Assembly (NCBI RefSeq): GCF_004211955.1
Contig: NZ_RHJI01000005.1
Coordinates: 124,001 to 188,000, forward strand
Length of the DNA stretch: 64,000 nucleotides
Origin: Escherichia sp. E1V33
GTDB taxonomy: Bacteria > Pseudomonadota > Gammaproteobacteria > Enterobacterales > Enterobacteriaceae
Reading direction: 5' to 3'
Position numbers and translations under genes: made by a program. Numbering within the stretch: position 1 is the first letter of the stretch; every line of letters starts with the position of its first letter. The notes beneath the pieces were generated by a model, which saw only the letters and a program-made list of their open reading frames with translations, was not told where the DNA came from and ran no database searches. This document shows, one piece after another, positions 1 to 6,429 of the stretch.

Positions 1-228
1 ATTACCGATATTTTCTCTGCCCGTCATAACCTCCCGGCAGAGACGATTCACCCCATCGAACCTCCAATGAAAATTGATCTTTGCTTGCTACGCCGTGCCG
101 ACGTTTCACTTAGCCCTATTACACAAAAATTTGTCGATTTCCTTTGTCAGCAATTACGTCTCCAGCTGCGAGCCATTAACCTTGAGTTATACCCTGAAAA
201 TAAAAAGTCAATTGCTCCTCAGACCTAA
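1..228 (+). CDS. LysR-type transcriptional regulator, C-terminal fragment (5' end outside window)
   Basis: Frame 1 is open from the window edge to a TAA at 226-228, giving 75 residues. The fragment looks like the last part of a LysR-type effector-binding domain: the stretch IEPPMKIDLCLLRRAD followed by a FVDFL helix is typical of the final strand and helix of that fold. The N-terminal helix-turn-helix lies outside the window. It sits about 50 bp upstream of, and co-directional with, an FAD amino-acid dehydrogenase and a RidA-like gene, so it may regulate them. The exact family member and effector are unknown. Confidence 0.7.
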   Translation: MTDIFSARHNLPAETIHPIEPPMKIDLCLLRRADVSLSPITQKFVDFLCQQLRLQLRAINLELYPENKKSIAPQT

Positions 229-278
229 ATGCTTTGACATAACCCCAACGCATTTATTAGCGGTGGATATCTCAGGTG

Positions 279-1532
279 ATGAAAAAACGCATTGTAATTA
301 TTGGCGGTGGGGTAATTGGTCTGGCGACAGCCTGGGTGCTGGTAAAACAGGGCCATCAGGTGCAATTGTTAGAACGCAACAGTCAGGCAGGTGTCGCCAC
401 CAGTTTCGCTAATGGTGGGCAGCTCAGTTATCGCTACGTTGCTCCTCTGGCGGACAAAGGCGTACCGATGCAGGGGCTTAAATGGATGGGGAAAAGCAAC
501 TCTCCCCTGAATATGCGTTTGCGCATGTCATTTAGCCAGTGGCGCTGGTTGCTGGAATTTTTACTGGCCTGCAATAGCCGGACAAATAAACTCAATGGCG
601 ATCATATATTACGTTTATCACTGTTAAGTCGTCAGGTCATGGAAGAGTGGCTGCTGGAGGACAATCTTGATGATTTTCACTGGCGCCGTTCTGGCAAACT
701 GATTATTCATCGCCGCCCGCAAGATTTAGCCAAAGCGGCAAAAGGCATTAATCCGCAATTTCAACAGGCTTTATCACGCGAAGAGTGCGTTCACCTTGAA
801 CCAGCACTAAAACATATTGGTCATTCATTGTGTGGCGGTATTTACTCCCCCGGCGATGAAACGGCGGACTGCTATAAGTTCTGCCAGGCATTACTTGCCA
901 AACTTAATGCCAGCACAAATTTTTCGCTACAAACCGATTGTGAAGTTTTGCAGTTGAATAAAAAAGGCGAGCGCATTGATTCCATTACCACCAGCACAGG
1001 AACGCTGGTTGCGGATGATTATGTCGTTGCCGCGGGTAATGGCAGTAAGCATTTACTTGCCGAAACCGGGACTCACGTACCGATCTGCGGTCTGAAAGGT
1101 TACAGTCTGACGCTCCCCTTTCCACAAGAAATGGGGATCGCCCCGCAAATCAGTGTCACCGACTATGGTCATAAAATTGTCTATGCCCGTCTCGGTGAGC
1201 GGTTACGTATCGCCGCTATGGTCGATATTGGCTATGACGGTAATGAACTCCGCCCCGAACGCATTGACGCCTTAAAACAGATCGTAGCTTCCAGTTTTCC
1301 GCAACTACAAGGCATCGATGATGCCGAATTATGGACTGGGATGCGTCCATCCACCCCTGCGGGTCCGCCACTATTAGGACGGACGAAGTATCAAAATCTG
1401 TGGATGAATCTTGGTCAGGGCAGTCTGGGCTTTACGCTGGCGGCGGGTAGTGCCGTGGTGTTAGGCGCTCTGCTGTCGGGCGAAGATCCCGCAATTTCAC
1501 TTGATGGACTGACATGGAGCCAATCAGCTTGA
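279..1532 (+). CDS. DadA-like FAD-dependent D-amino acid dehydrogenase/oxidoreductase
   Basis: This 417-residue protein of the DAO/DadA flavoenzyme family would oxidise an amino acid to its imino acid and pass electrons through FAD. The Rossmann motif IIGGGVIGLATAW is at the N-terminus, followed by LLERN at the end of beta-2. The DadA-like segment SFANGGQLSYRYVAPLADKGVP and the C-terminal GMRPSTPAGPPLLGRT with GQGSLGFTLAAGSA flavin-binding region are clear. DadA itself is about 432 residues. A GTG three bases upstream (276) could also start it. Its end overlaps the RidA-like gene by 19 bp, implying translational coupling. Substrate is unknown; it is a paralog rather than the catabolic dadA of the dadAX operon. 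Confidence 0.82.
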   Translation: MKKRIVIIGGGVIGLATAWVLVKQGHQVQLLERNSQAGVATSFANGGQLSYRYVAPLADKGVPMQGLKWMGKSNSPLNMRLRMSFSQWRWLLEFLLACNSRTNKLNGDHILRLSLLSRQVMEEWLLEDNLDDFHWRRSGKLIIHRRPQDLAKAAKGINPQFQQALSREECVHLEPALKHIGHSLCGGIYSPGDETADCYKFCQALLAKLNASTNFSLQTDCEVLQLNKKGERIDSITTSTGTLVADDYVVAAGNGSKHLLAETGTHVPICGLKGYSLTLPFPQEMGIAPQISVTDYGHKIVYARLGERLRIAAMVDIGYDGNELRPERIDALKQIVASSFPQLQGIDDAELWTGMRPSTPAGPPLLGRTKYQNLWMNLGQGSLGFTLAAGSAVVLGALLSGEDPAISLDGLTWSQSA

Positions 1533-1885
1533 ATATCAAACGTAATAACCCACAACCTCGTCTTGCTGCCAGTGTGGAATATGGCAATCTTGTATTTCTC
1601 TCCGGCCAGACACCGAAGAGCAATACTCCTGACATCGCGCAACAAACGCGCGAAGTGCTGGAGAAAATCGACGCATTACTTGCTGAAGCTGGCAGTGATA
1701 AATTTCATCTCTTGTCCGCTCAGGTATGGCTAAAAGATATCACCCGCGATTTTGCCGATTTCAACGACGTATGGGTAAGCTGGCTGCCAGAAGGACATAG
1801 CCCGGCTCGCGCTACCGTACAGGCTGAGATGGCCCGCCCGGAGATTCTGGTTGAAGTGATGATCACTGCGGTAAAAGCAGGATAA
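1514..1885 (+). CDS. RidA/YjgF/UK114-family protein (probable 2-iminoacid deaminase)
   Basis: This 123-residue Rid-family protein has the family landmarks LVFLSGQTP near residue 27, a TREVLEKIDALLAEAG helix, QVWLKDITRDFADFNDVW, and SPARATVQAEMA, whose arginine aligns with the catalytic Arg of RidA. Family members hydrolyse reactive enamine/imine intermediates to 2-oxo acids and ammonia. Its start lies inside the 3' end of the upstream DadA-like gene. The likely job is therefore to clear the imino acid produced by that dehydrogenase. This pairing is an inference from context; the assignment to the Rid family is secure. Confidence 0.85.
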   Translation: MEPISLNIKRNNPQPRLAASVEYGNLVFLSGQTPKSNTPDIAQQTREVLEKIDALLAEAGSDKFHLLSAQVWLKDITRDFADFNDVWVSWLPEGHSPARATVQAEMARPEILVEVMITAVKAG

Positions 1886-1898
1886 GTCACCATTTTTA

Positions 1899-1924
1899 GC
1901 CCCCTGACAACGTCGTCATGGGGC
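1899..1924 (+). terminator. GC-rich hairpin downstream of the RidA-like gene (possible terminator)
   Basis: GCCCC (1899-1903) pairs with GGGGC (1920-1924), and TGAC (1905-1908) pairs with GTCA (1915-1918), around a short loop. No T-run follows directly, so termination efficiency is doubtful. It lies 14 bp after the RidA-like stop codon and before the cbpA promoter. Confidence 0.4.
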
Positions 1925-2029
1925 ATCTATGAAGGTTAAACGTCCCCTCTTTTACCTGCCAAAATTCAGGCTGAAAATATCATTTTTAGTTATGTTTTTA
2001 TCACTGGCCTACGATTTTTTCTGATTTCC

Positions 2030-2040
2030 CCTACACTTAA
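2030..2040 (+). promoter_or_regulatory. Probable sigma-S -10 element of cbpA
   Basis: CCTACACTTAA matches the extended -10 preferred by sigma-S (CTAYACTTAA type), 59 bp upstream of the cbpA ATG. CbpA is known in E. coli K-12 to be produced in stationary phase under sigma-S control. The transcription start would lie near 2045. Confidence 0.6.
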
Positions 2041-2098
2041 CGCTGATACCTTGTCAGGGGTTTCCCTTTGTCTGTATTGATTTACGCGAGATAACGCT

Positions 2099-3019
2099 AT
2101 GGAATTAAAGGATTATTACGCCATCATGGGCGTGAAACCGACGGACGATCTCAAGACAATCAAGACCGCCTATCGTCGACTGGCCCGCAAATACCATCCT
2201 GATGTCAGCAAAGAGCCCGATGCCGAAGCCCGCTTCAAAGAGGTCGCTGAAGCCTGGGAAGTGTTAAGCGATGAACAGCGTCGCGCTGAGTATGATCAGA
2301 TGTGGCAGCATCGCAACGATCCACAATTCAACCGTCAATTCCATCATGGTGATGGGCAAAGCTTTAATGCCGAAGATTTTGACGATATTTTCTCGTCGAT
2401 CTTTGGTCAACATGCTCGCCAGGCACGTCAACGTCCGGCTACGCGTGGCCATGATATCGAAATTGAAGTGCCCGTTTTCCTTGAAGAGACACTCAGCGAA
2501 CATAAACGGACTATCAGTTATAACCTGCCTGTCTACAATGCCTTTGGCATGGTCGAGCAGGAGATCCCGAAAACTCTCAATGTAAAAATTCCGGCAGGCG
2601 TTGGCAACGGTCAACGTATTCGTCTGAAAGGCCAGGGCACTCCAGGTGAGAATGGCGGACCAAATGGTGATTTGTGGCTGATTATTCATATCGCTCCCCA
2701 TCCCTTGTTTGATGTTGTAGGTCAGGATCTGGAGATCGTAGTGCCTGTTGCGCCCTGGGAAGCCGCTTTAGGGGGCAAAGTTACGGTTCCAACATTGAAA
2801 GAGAGCATTCTGCTGACTATCCCGGCGGGTAGTCAGGCCGGACAACGTTTACGTGTGAAAGGCAAAGGTCTGGTAAGCAAAAAACAGACTGGTGACTTGT
2901 ATGCGGTACTGAAAATCGTCATGCCGCCGAAACCGGATGAAAATACTGCCGCGCTGTGGCAACAACTGGCAGACGCCCAGTCGTCTTTTGATCCACGCAA
3001 AGATTGGGGGAAAGCATAA
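2099..3019 (+). CDS. cbpA: Curved DNA-binding protein CbpA, DnaJ-family co-chaperone
   Basis: CbpA is a DnaJ homolog that stimulates DnaK and also binds curved DNA in the stationary-phase nucleoid. The J domain spans about residues 1-70 with the HPD motif at 33-35 (KYHPDVSK). A flexible linker and two C-terminal beta domains follow (about 115-200 and 205-290). The DnaJ cysteine-rich zinc region is absent, as expected for CbpA. Length, 306 residues, equals the K-12 protein. The TAA stop overlaps the cbpM ATG by one base. A sigma-S type promoter precedes it. Confidence 0.97.
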   Translation: MELKDYYAIMGVKPTDDLKTIKTAYRRLARKYHPDVSKEPDAEARFKEVAEAWEVLSDEQRRAEYDQMWQHRNDPQFNRQFHHGDGQSFNAEDFDDIFSSIFGQHARQARQRPATRGHDIEIEVPVFLEETLSEHKRTISYNLPVYNAFGMVEQEIPKTLNVKIPAGVGNGQRIRLKGQGTPGENGGPNGDLWLIIHIAPHPLFDVVGQDLEIVVPVAPWEAALGGKVTVPTLKESILLTIPAGSQAGQRLRVKGKGLVSKKQTGDLYAVLKIVMPPKPDENTAALWQQLADAQSSFDPRKDWGKA

Positions 3020-3324
3020 TGGCTCATGTTACGGTGACTTTTACCATTACCGAGTTTTGCCTGCATACCGGCGTTTCTGAAGAGGAGTTGAATGAAATAG
3101 TCGGCTTGGGCGTGGTTGAACCGCGCGAGATTCAGGCTACATCCTGGGTGTTTGATGATCATGCCGCGACCGTTGTACAACGGGCGGTACGGCTGCGTAA
3201 TGAGCTGGCGCTGGATTGGCCGGGGATCGCGGTGGCGCTGACATTAATGGATGATATTGCGCATCTGAAACAGGAAAACCGCCTGCTGCGCCAGCGGCTT
3301 TCCCGGTTTGTTGCTCACCCGTGA
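3019..3324 (+). CDS. cbpM: Chaperone modulator CbpM
   Basis: CbpM is a 101-residue inhibitor that binds the J domain of CbpA and blocks both its co-chaperone and DNA-binding activities. The sequence shows an N-terminal MerR-like fold ([20 protein letters not shown]) and a C-terminal leucine-rich helix ([15 protein letters not shown]). The ATG at 3019 was chosen because it overlaps the cbpA stop as TAATG and gives the K-12 length. A longer in-frame start inside cbpA (3004) is unlikely. It ends just before a REP cluster. Confidence 0.96.
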   Translation: MAHVTVTFTITEFCLHTGVSEEELNEIVGLGVVEPREIQATSWVFDDHAATVVQRAVRLRNELALDWPGIAVALTLMDDIAHLKQENRLLRQRLSRFVAHP

Positions 3325-3343
3325 GTGTGTTTGCCGGAACTGG

Positions 3344-3483
3344 CTGCCGGATGCGATGCTGACGCATCTTATCCGGCCCACAAAGATCATTGTTCCCGTA
3401 GGCCGGATAAGGCGTTCACGCCGCATCCGGCGACGGTGCCATAATGCCTGATGTGACGCTTAACGCGTCTTATCAGGTCTACC
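3344..3483 (+). repeat. BIME: three REP units downstream of cbpM
   Basis: Three palindromic REP-type units are visible: about 3344-3379 (GCCGGATGCG...TTATCCGGCC), 3398-3432 (GTAGGCCGGATAAGG...CCGCATCCGGC) and 3444-3483 (GCCTGATGTGACGC...CGTCTTATCAGG). They alternate in orientation as in a BIME. The last one runs up to the torD remnant stop codon. Such elements stabilise upstream mRNA and can bind gyrase or IHF. Confidence 0.85.
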
Positions 3484-3893
3484 AATCGGCATTATCTCTG
3501 TTGGTTATCGCAAGCAATAACTGGCTTAGTGCGGCGTAAAAACCAAAGCTGTCATACTGATGGCAACGCACAGCAAACTCCGGTAACCATTGCCGCAGCG
3601 CCGTCAGTGTTTTTTGCCGCAACTTGTCAACTCTTTGTGCTGATATAACCCCTCTCCCCGAGCAAAATGCAGATGACTCAACAACTCAAGATAAATCGCC
3701 AGATGATCTGCTGGTTCGTTGAAATTGTCACTGGTGTCCATCCCAGCCTCAGCCAGTAAGCCTTTGATCACCTGTGGGTCCTGCTGATACGCCGAAGCAT
3801 ACGGCAGCGCCGCCTGCTTGTCGGTCATCAGAAACAAGCTGCAAAAGTCCGCAGCCAGCTCCAGGCAGGCATCTTCACGTACCGTCAACGCGA
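3479..3893 (-). pseudogene. torD: torD remnant: TMAO reductase chaperone gene, 5'-truncated and frameshifted
   Basis: On the minus strand the TorD C-terminal two thirds is recognisable, from TLTVREDA (K-12 residue 63 onward) through [24 protein letters not shown] and [20 protein letters not shown]. About 62 N-terminal codons are missing. Near 3640 the frame shifts by one missing base compared with K-12; the original frame resumes as [16 protein letters not shown] and [13 protein letters not shown] to the TAG at 3479-3481. TorD is the cytoplasmic chaperone for TorA. With torA, torC and torR absent here it has no partner, and it is surely non-functional. Confidence 0.9.
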
Positions 3894-3960
3894 AGAAATT
3901 ACTCGTAGCATCGCGGCCCTGGAACAGTGGCTGAATAAGAACGCCCCGAACCCGATGTGA
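3889..3960 (+). pseudogene. torS: torS remnant: last 23 codons of the TMAO sensor kinase
   Basis: The plus-strand reading [18 protein letters not shown] ending in a TGA at 3958-3960 matches the extreme C-terminus of E. coli TorS (EEITRSVAALEAWLHKK), the end of its phosphotransfer domain. Everything upstream is gone and the fragment is fused head-on to the torD remnant near 3881-3891. In K-12, torS directly precedes yccM as here. It is the right border of an internal deletion that removed torT, torR, torC and torA. Confidence 0.85.
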
Positions 3961-3971
3961 ATCAATATCAT

Positions 3972-4020
3972 CCCGTTAAGAAAACTTAGAATAGTGGCAT
4001 TTGGTATGCAACTTAACGGG
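3972..4020 (+). promoter_or_regulatory. Inverted repeat just upstream of yccM
   Basis: CCCGTTAAG (3972-3980) and CTTAACGGG (4012-4020) form a perfect 9-bp inverted repeat separated by 31 bp. A TAGAAT sequence lies between the arms. The right arm touches the yccM ribosome-binding region (GGCGGGC). It could be an operator pair around a promoter or a leader stem; which one cannot be decided here. Confidence 0.45.
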
Positions 4021-4031
4021 CGGGCAAAATT

Positions 4032-5105
4032 ATGACAGAGAAAAAAAGAATCCGCTGGCAGCGACGGCCAGGCACGACGGGCGGTAAATTACCGTGGAAT
4101 GACTGGCGCAATGCCACGACCTGGCGTAAAGCGACGCAATTATTACTGTTGGCAATCAATATTTATATTGCCGTCACCTTTTGGTACTGGGTGCGCTATT
4201 ACGAAACGGCAGGTAATACGGCATTTGTCGCCAGACCGGGTGGCATTGAAGGTTGGCTGCCGATTGCTGGTCTGATGAATCTGAAATACAGCCTTGCAAC
4301 AGGTCAGTTACCTTCCGTACACGCCGCCGCGATGCTGTTATTGGTCGCTTTTATCATTATCAGCTTACTGCTGAAAAAAGCCTTTTGTTCGTGGCTATGC
4401 CCTGTTGGTACGCTCTCTGAATTAATTGGCGATCTCGGAAAAAAACTGTTTGGTCGGCAATTCGCCCCTCCCCGCTGGCTGGATATTCCTCTACGCGCGG
4501 TGAAATATTTGCTATTAAGCTTTTTTCTTTATATCGCGTTATTCATGCCCGCCCAGGCGATTCACTATTTTATGCTATCGCCTTATAGCGTGGTGATGGA
4601 CGTTAAAATGCTCGATTTCTTTCGCCATATGGGGAAAGCGACATTAATCAGTGTGACGGTTTTGCTGATTGCCAGCCTGTTTATTCGCCATGCCTGGTGT
4701 CGTTATCTCTGCCCGTATGGCGCGCTAATGGGACTGGTTTCGCTATTATCGCCGTTTAAGATTCGTCGCAATGCCGAAAGCTGTATCGACTGCGGTAAAT
4801 GTGCGAAAAATTGCCCATCACGGATCCCGGTCGATAAATTAATTCAGGTACGAACGGTGGAATGTACCGGTTGTATGACCTGCGTGGAGTCGTGCCCGGT
4901 GGCCTCTACATTGACCTTTTCGCTGCAAAAACCTGCAGCAAATAAAAAGGTCTTTGCCTTGTCTGGCTGGCTCATGGCACTACTGGTCTTAGGCATTATG
5001 TTCGCGGTGATTGCTTATGCGATGTATGCGGGAGTATGGCAAAGCCCAGTGCCAGAGGATTTGTACCGACGCTTAATTCCACAAGCGCCAATAATTGGTC
5101 ACTAA
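4032..5105 (+). CDS. yccM: YccM, NapH-like membrane iron-sulfur electron-transfer protein
   Basis: This 357-residue inner-membrane protein has about five hydrophobic spans. Two CxxxCP motifs (CSWLCP at 119-124 and CRYLCP near 224) typical of the NapH/NosR/RdxA family are present. Two 4Fe-4S ferredoxin motifs follow on the cytoplasmic side (CIDCGKCAKNCP and CTGCMTCVESCP, about residues 257-296), then a final transmembrane segment. Such proteins pass electrons from quinol to periplasmic or membrane redox partners. The partner of YccM is unknown. It survives intact although the neighbouring tor genes are deleted, so it probably does not serve only TMAO respiration. Confidence 0.9.
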   Translation: MTEKKRIRWQRRPGTTGGKLPWNDWRNATTWRKATQLLLLAINIYIAVTFWYWVRYYETAGNTAFVARPGGIEGWLPIAGLMNLKYSLATGQLPSVHAAAMLLLVAFIIISLLLKKAFCSWLCPVGTLSELIGDLGKKLFGRQFAPPRWLDIPLRAVKYLLLSFFLYIALFMPAQAIHYFMLSPYSVVMDVKMLDFFRHMGKATLISVTVLLIASLFIRHAWCRYLCPYGALMGLVSLLSPFKIRRNAESCIDCGKCAKNCPSRIPVDKLIQVRTVECTGCMTCVESCPVASTLTFSLQKPAANKKVFALSGWLMALLVLGIMFAVIAYAMYAGVWQSPVPEDLYRRLIPQAPIIGH

Positions 5106-5116
5106 ATTAGCAACAA

Positions 5117-5149
5117 GCGGAACATCACCTCGCACGGGGTGATGTTCGC
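5117..5149 (+). terminator. Hairpin between convergent yccM and gnsA
   Basis: AACATCACC (5121-5129) pairs with GGTGATGTT (5138-5146) around a short loop, with GCG/CGC extending the stem past one bulged base. It lies between the yccM and gnsA stop codons. T-runs are absent on both sides, so it may be a weak or Rho-assisted terminator. Confidence 0.45.
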
Positions 5150-5153
5150 AAAA

Positions 5154-5327
5154 TCACATTATTTTGATTTTGACATCATAACTTTCAAGCCCGGTCATTT
5201 TCTCCCGCGCGGTGAAGCGAATTTCAGAGACTTCTTTCCCTGTGTTCTTGTTAAACTCGGCGATTTTTTGCGCGATAAAATCTGAGATTTCCGTTTCGGC
5301 TTGTTTTTTTAGCTCTTCAATATTCAC
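5154..5327 (-). CDS. gnsA: GnsA, small modulator of membrane fatty-acid composition
   Basis: This 57-residue protein begins at GTG (5325-5327) after an AGAGG ribosome-binding site. The sequence, starting MNIEELKKQAETEISDFIA and ending YDVKIKIM, matches the GnsA/GnsB family. In E. coli, overproduction of GnsA raises unsaturated fatty acid content and suppresses secG and fabA defects. It is highly charged and has no membrane segment. It lies at the distal end of the cold-shock cluster, as in K-12. Confidence 0.92.
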   Translation of the reverse strand: MNIEELKKQAETEISDFIAQKIAEFNKNTGKEVSEIRFTAREKMTGLESYDVKIKIM

Positions 5328-5345
5328 TGTTAACCTCTTCTGGTC

Positions 5346-5546
5346 TTAAAAGACAGCAACACGCCAGTAAGGTGTTGGTTCCCGGTACCTGGTCAGGTAA
5401 GAAATGTTATAAGCCATCTCCCTGAAAGATTCAATAATCAACAGGTTATCGCTTATTATACATACAGAGTTGAGGAAAAATAAGCCAGATATAAAAAAGG
5501 CTCCACAAGGGAGCCTGATATTATTTGGTGAAATCCAGTGGTGCCT
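5346..5546 (-). pseudogene. ymcE: ymcE (sfa) remnant: start codon lost and C-terminus out of frame
   Basis: Residues WISPNNIRLPCGAFFISGLFF through MAYNISYLTR match YmcE/Sfa, a small protein that in multicopy suppresses fabA(Ts) in K-12. Two changes break it. The K-12 start ATG overlaps a CAT codon of ymcF; here that codon is CAG, so the start reads AGG (5544-5546). Near 5393 one G is missing relative to K-12, so the tail is read in another frame and stops at 5346. A strong minus-strand terminator (5493-5516) also lies inside it. Real coding function here is doubtful. Confidence 0.7.
5493..5516 (-). terminator. Intrinsic terminator of the cspG-ymcF transcript
   Basis: Read on the minus strand, GGCTCC (5515-5510) and GGAGCC (5504-5499) form a tight stem with a short loop, followed directly by six T residues (5498-5493). 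It lies 5 bp beyond the ymcF stop codon and inside the ymcE remnant. Confidence 0.85.
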
Positions 5547-5709
5547 GGTCAGTGCGTATTTGCAATGCGATGTTATCAAACGTGATCATCGTCGATTTGC
5601 AGAAAATACACTTTGCACCTAAAGGGTTTCGCTCCGTCACATCAAATGCTGATGTGCGGTACTGTGAACCATGACAACATGGACAGCGGAAATGGAGATG
5701 CTGAGTAAT
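5521..5709 (-). CDS. ymcF: YmcF, cold-shock-induced zinc-ribbon-like microprotein (ATT start)
   Basis: This 62-residue microprotein reads MTQHLHFRCPCCHGSQYRTS when started at ATT (5707-5709). Published work on K-12 YmcF and YnfQ showed that both start at ATT and are cold-shock induced. Here the ATT and an AAGG ribosome-binding site eight bases upstream are preserved, with no usable ATG in frame. Two CxxC pairs (CPCC and CIFC) suggest a zinc ribbon. It begins about 10 bp after cspG on the same strand and ends before a strong terminator, so it forms an operon with cspG. Function is unknown. Confidence 0.85.
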   Translation of the reverse strand: MTQHLHFRCPCCHGSQYRTSAFDVTERNPLGAKCIFCKSTMITFDNIALQIRTDQAPLDFTK

Positions 5710-5719
5710 AACGGCAACC

Positions 5720-5932
5720 TTAGAGCGTAACAACGTTCGCTGCCGAGGGACCGCGTTGCCCCTGCTCAATAGAAAATTCGACTTTCTGATTTTCGTTCAG
5801 CGTGCGGAATTCATTGCTCTGGATGGCGGTGAAATGGACGAAAACGTCCTTGCTGCCATCATCAGGAGTGATAAATCCGAAACCTTTATCTGCGTTAAAC
5901 CATTTTACTAACCCAGTCATTTTATTAGACAT
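5720..5932 (-). CDS. cspG: Cold shock protein CspG
   Basis: This 70-residue CspA-family RNA chaperone has RNP1 (KGFGFI) and RNP2 (VFVHF) motifs. It melts mRNA structure at low temperature. The start MSNKMTG (CAT complement at 5930-5932) gives the K-12 length; upstream in-frame codons belong to the leader. The long untranslated region up to the divergent cspH, about 280 bp, fits the cold-shock 5' leaders of this family. The microprotein gene ymcF follows at once. Confidence 0.96.
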   Translation of the reverse strand: MSNKMTGLVKWFNADKGFGFITPDDGSKDVFVHFTAIQSNEFRTLNENQKVEFSIEQGQRGPSAANVVTL

Positions 5933-6216
5933 ATTTACTTCCTTCATTTTGGGCCTTTCGGCAAACAGGGCTTTAATACAGAAACTACTTAGTGTTCAGG
6001 AGAGAGACTCAAAAGAAGGGGATAATGCCTGATAATGAGAACTGCTTTAGTAAACTACTTTGTATGCTGTCTGTCTTTCAAACCGACGCAGCTATTAACG
6101 CATGATAAATAAGATTAAGCAAACTTTATTTTGGCCGTCCAGCGGTCTTAAATAAAACTGGCTTTATTTTATTTAGACCGTATAGTGCAGCGCAGATTTA
6201 TCAGTAAGGAATTTGT

Positions 6217-6429
6217 TTGTCCCGTAAAATGACAGGAATTGTCAAAACCTTTGATCGCAAAAGCGGCAAAGGATTCATCATCCCCTCCGACGGTCGTAAA
6301 GAAGTCCAGGTCCATATTTCCGCATTCCCCCCCCGCGACGCAGAAGTGCTCACCCCAGGGTTACGCGTGGAATTTTGCCGCGTCAATGGCCTGCGTGGCC
6401 CCTCAGCGGCAAATGTTTATTTGTCCTGA
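6217..6429 (+). CDS. cspH: Cold-shock-like protein CspH
   Basis: This 70-residue CspA-family paralog starts with TTG (6217-6219) six bases after an AAGGA ribosome-binding site. RNP1 is degenerate (KGFIIP) and RNP2 reads VQVHIS, so aromatic RNA-contact residues are fewer than in CspA. This is normal for CspH, which is not a classic cold-inducible member. Its last 13 bases overlap the 3' end of appA on the other strand. In K-12 the etk-etp-gfc block lies between these two genes. Confidence 0.93.
   Translation: MSRKMTGIVKTFDRKSGKGFIIPSDGRKEVQVHISAFPPRDAEVLTPGLRVEFCRVNGLRGPSAANVYLS

Noticed and set aside
1-1885. Possible genomic island or prophage border at the left edge
   Set aside because: No integrase, tRNA attachment repeat or IS end is visible; serT further right is flanked by normal core genes. 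The cassette is annotated as accessory content only.
2264-2701. 145-codon minus-strand frame inside cbpA
   Set aside because: Antisense shadow; cbpA J domain and C-terminal domains are continuous through this interval.
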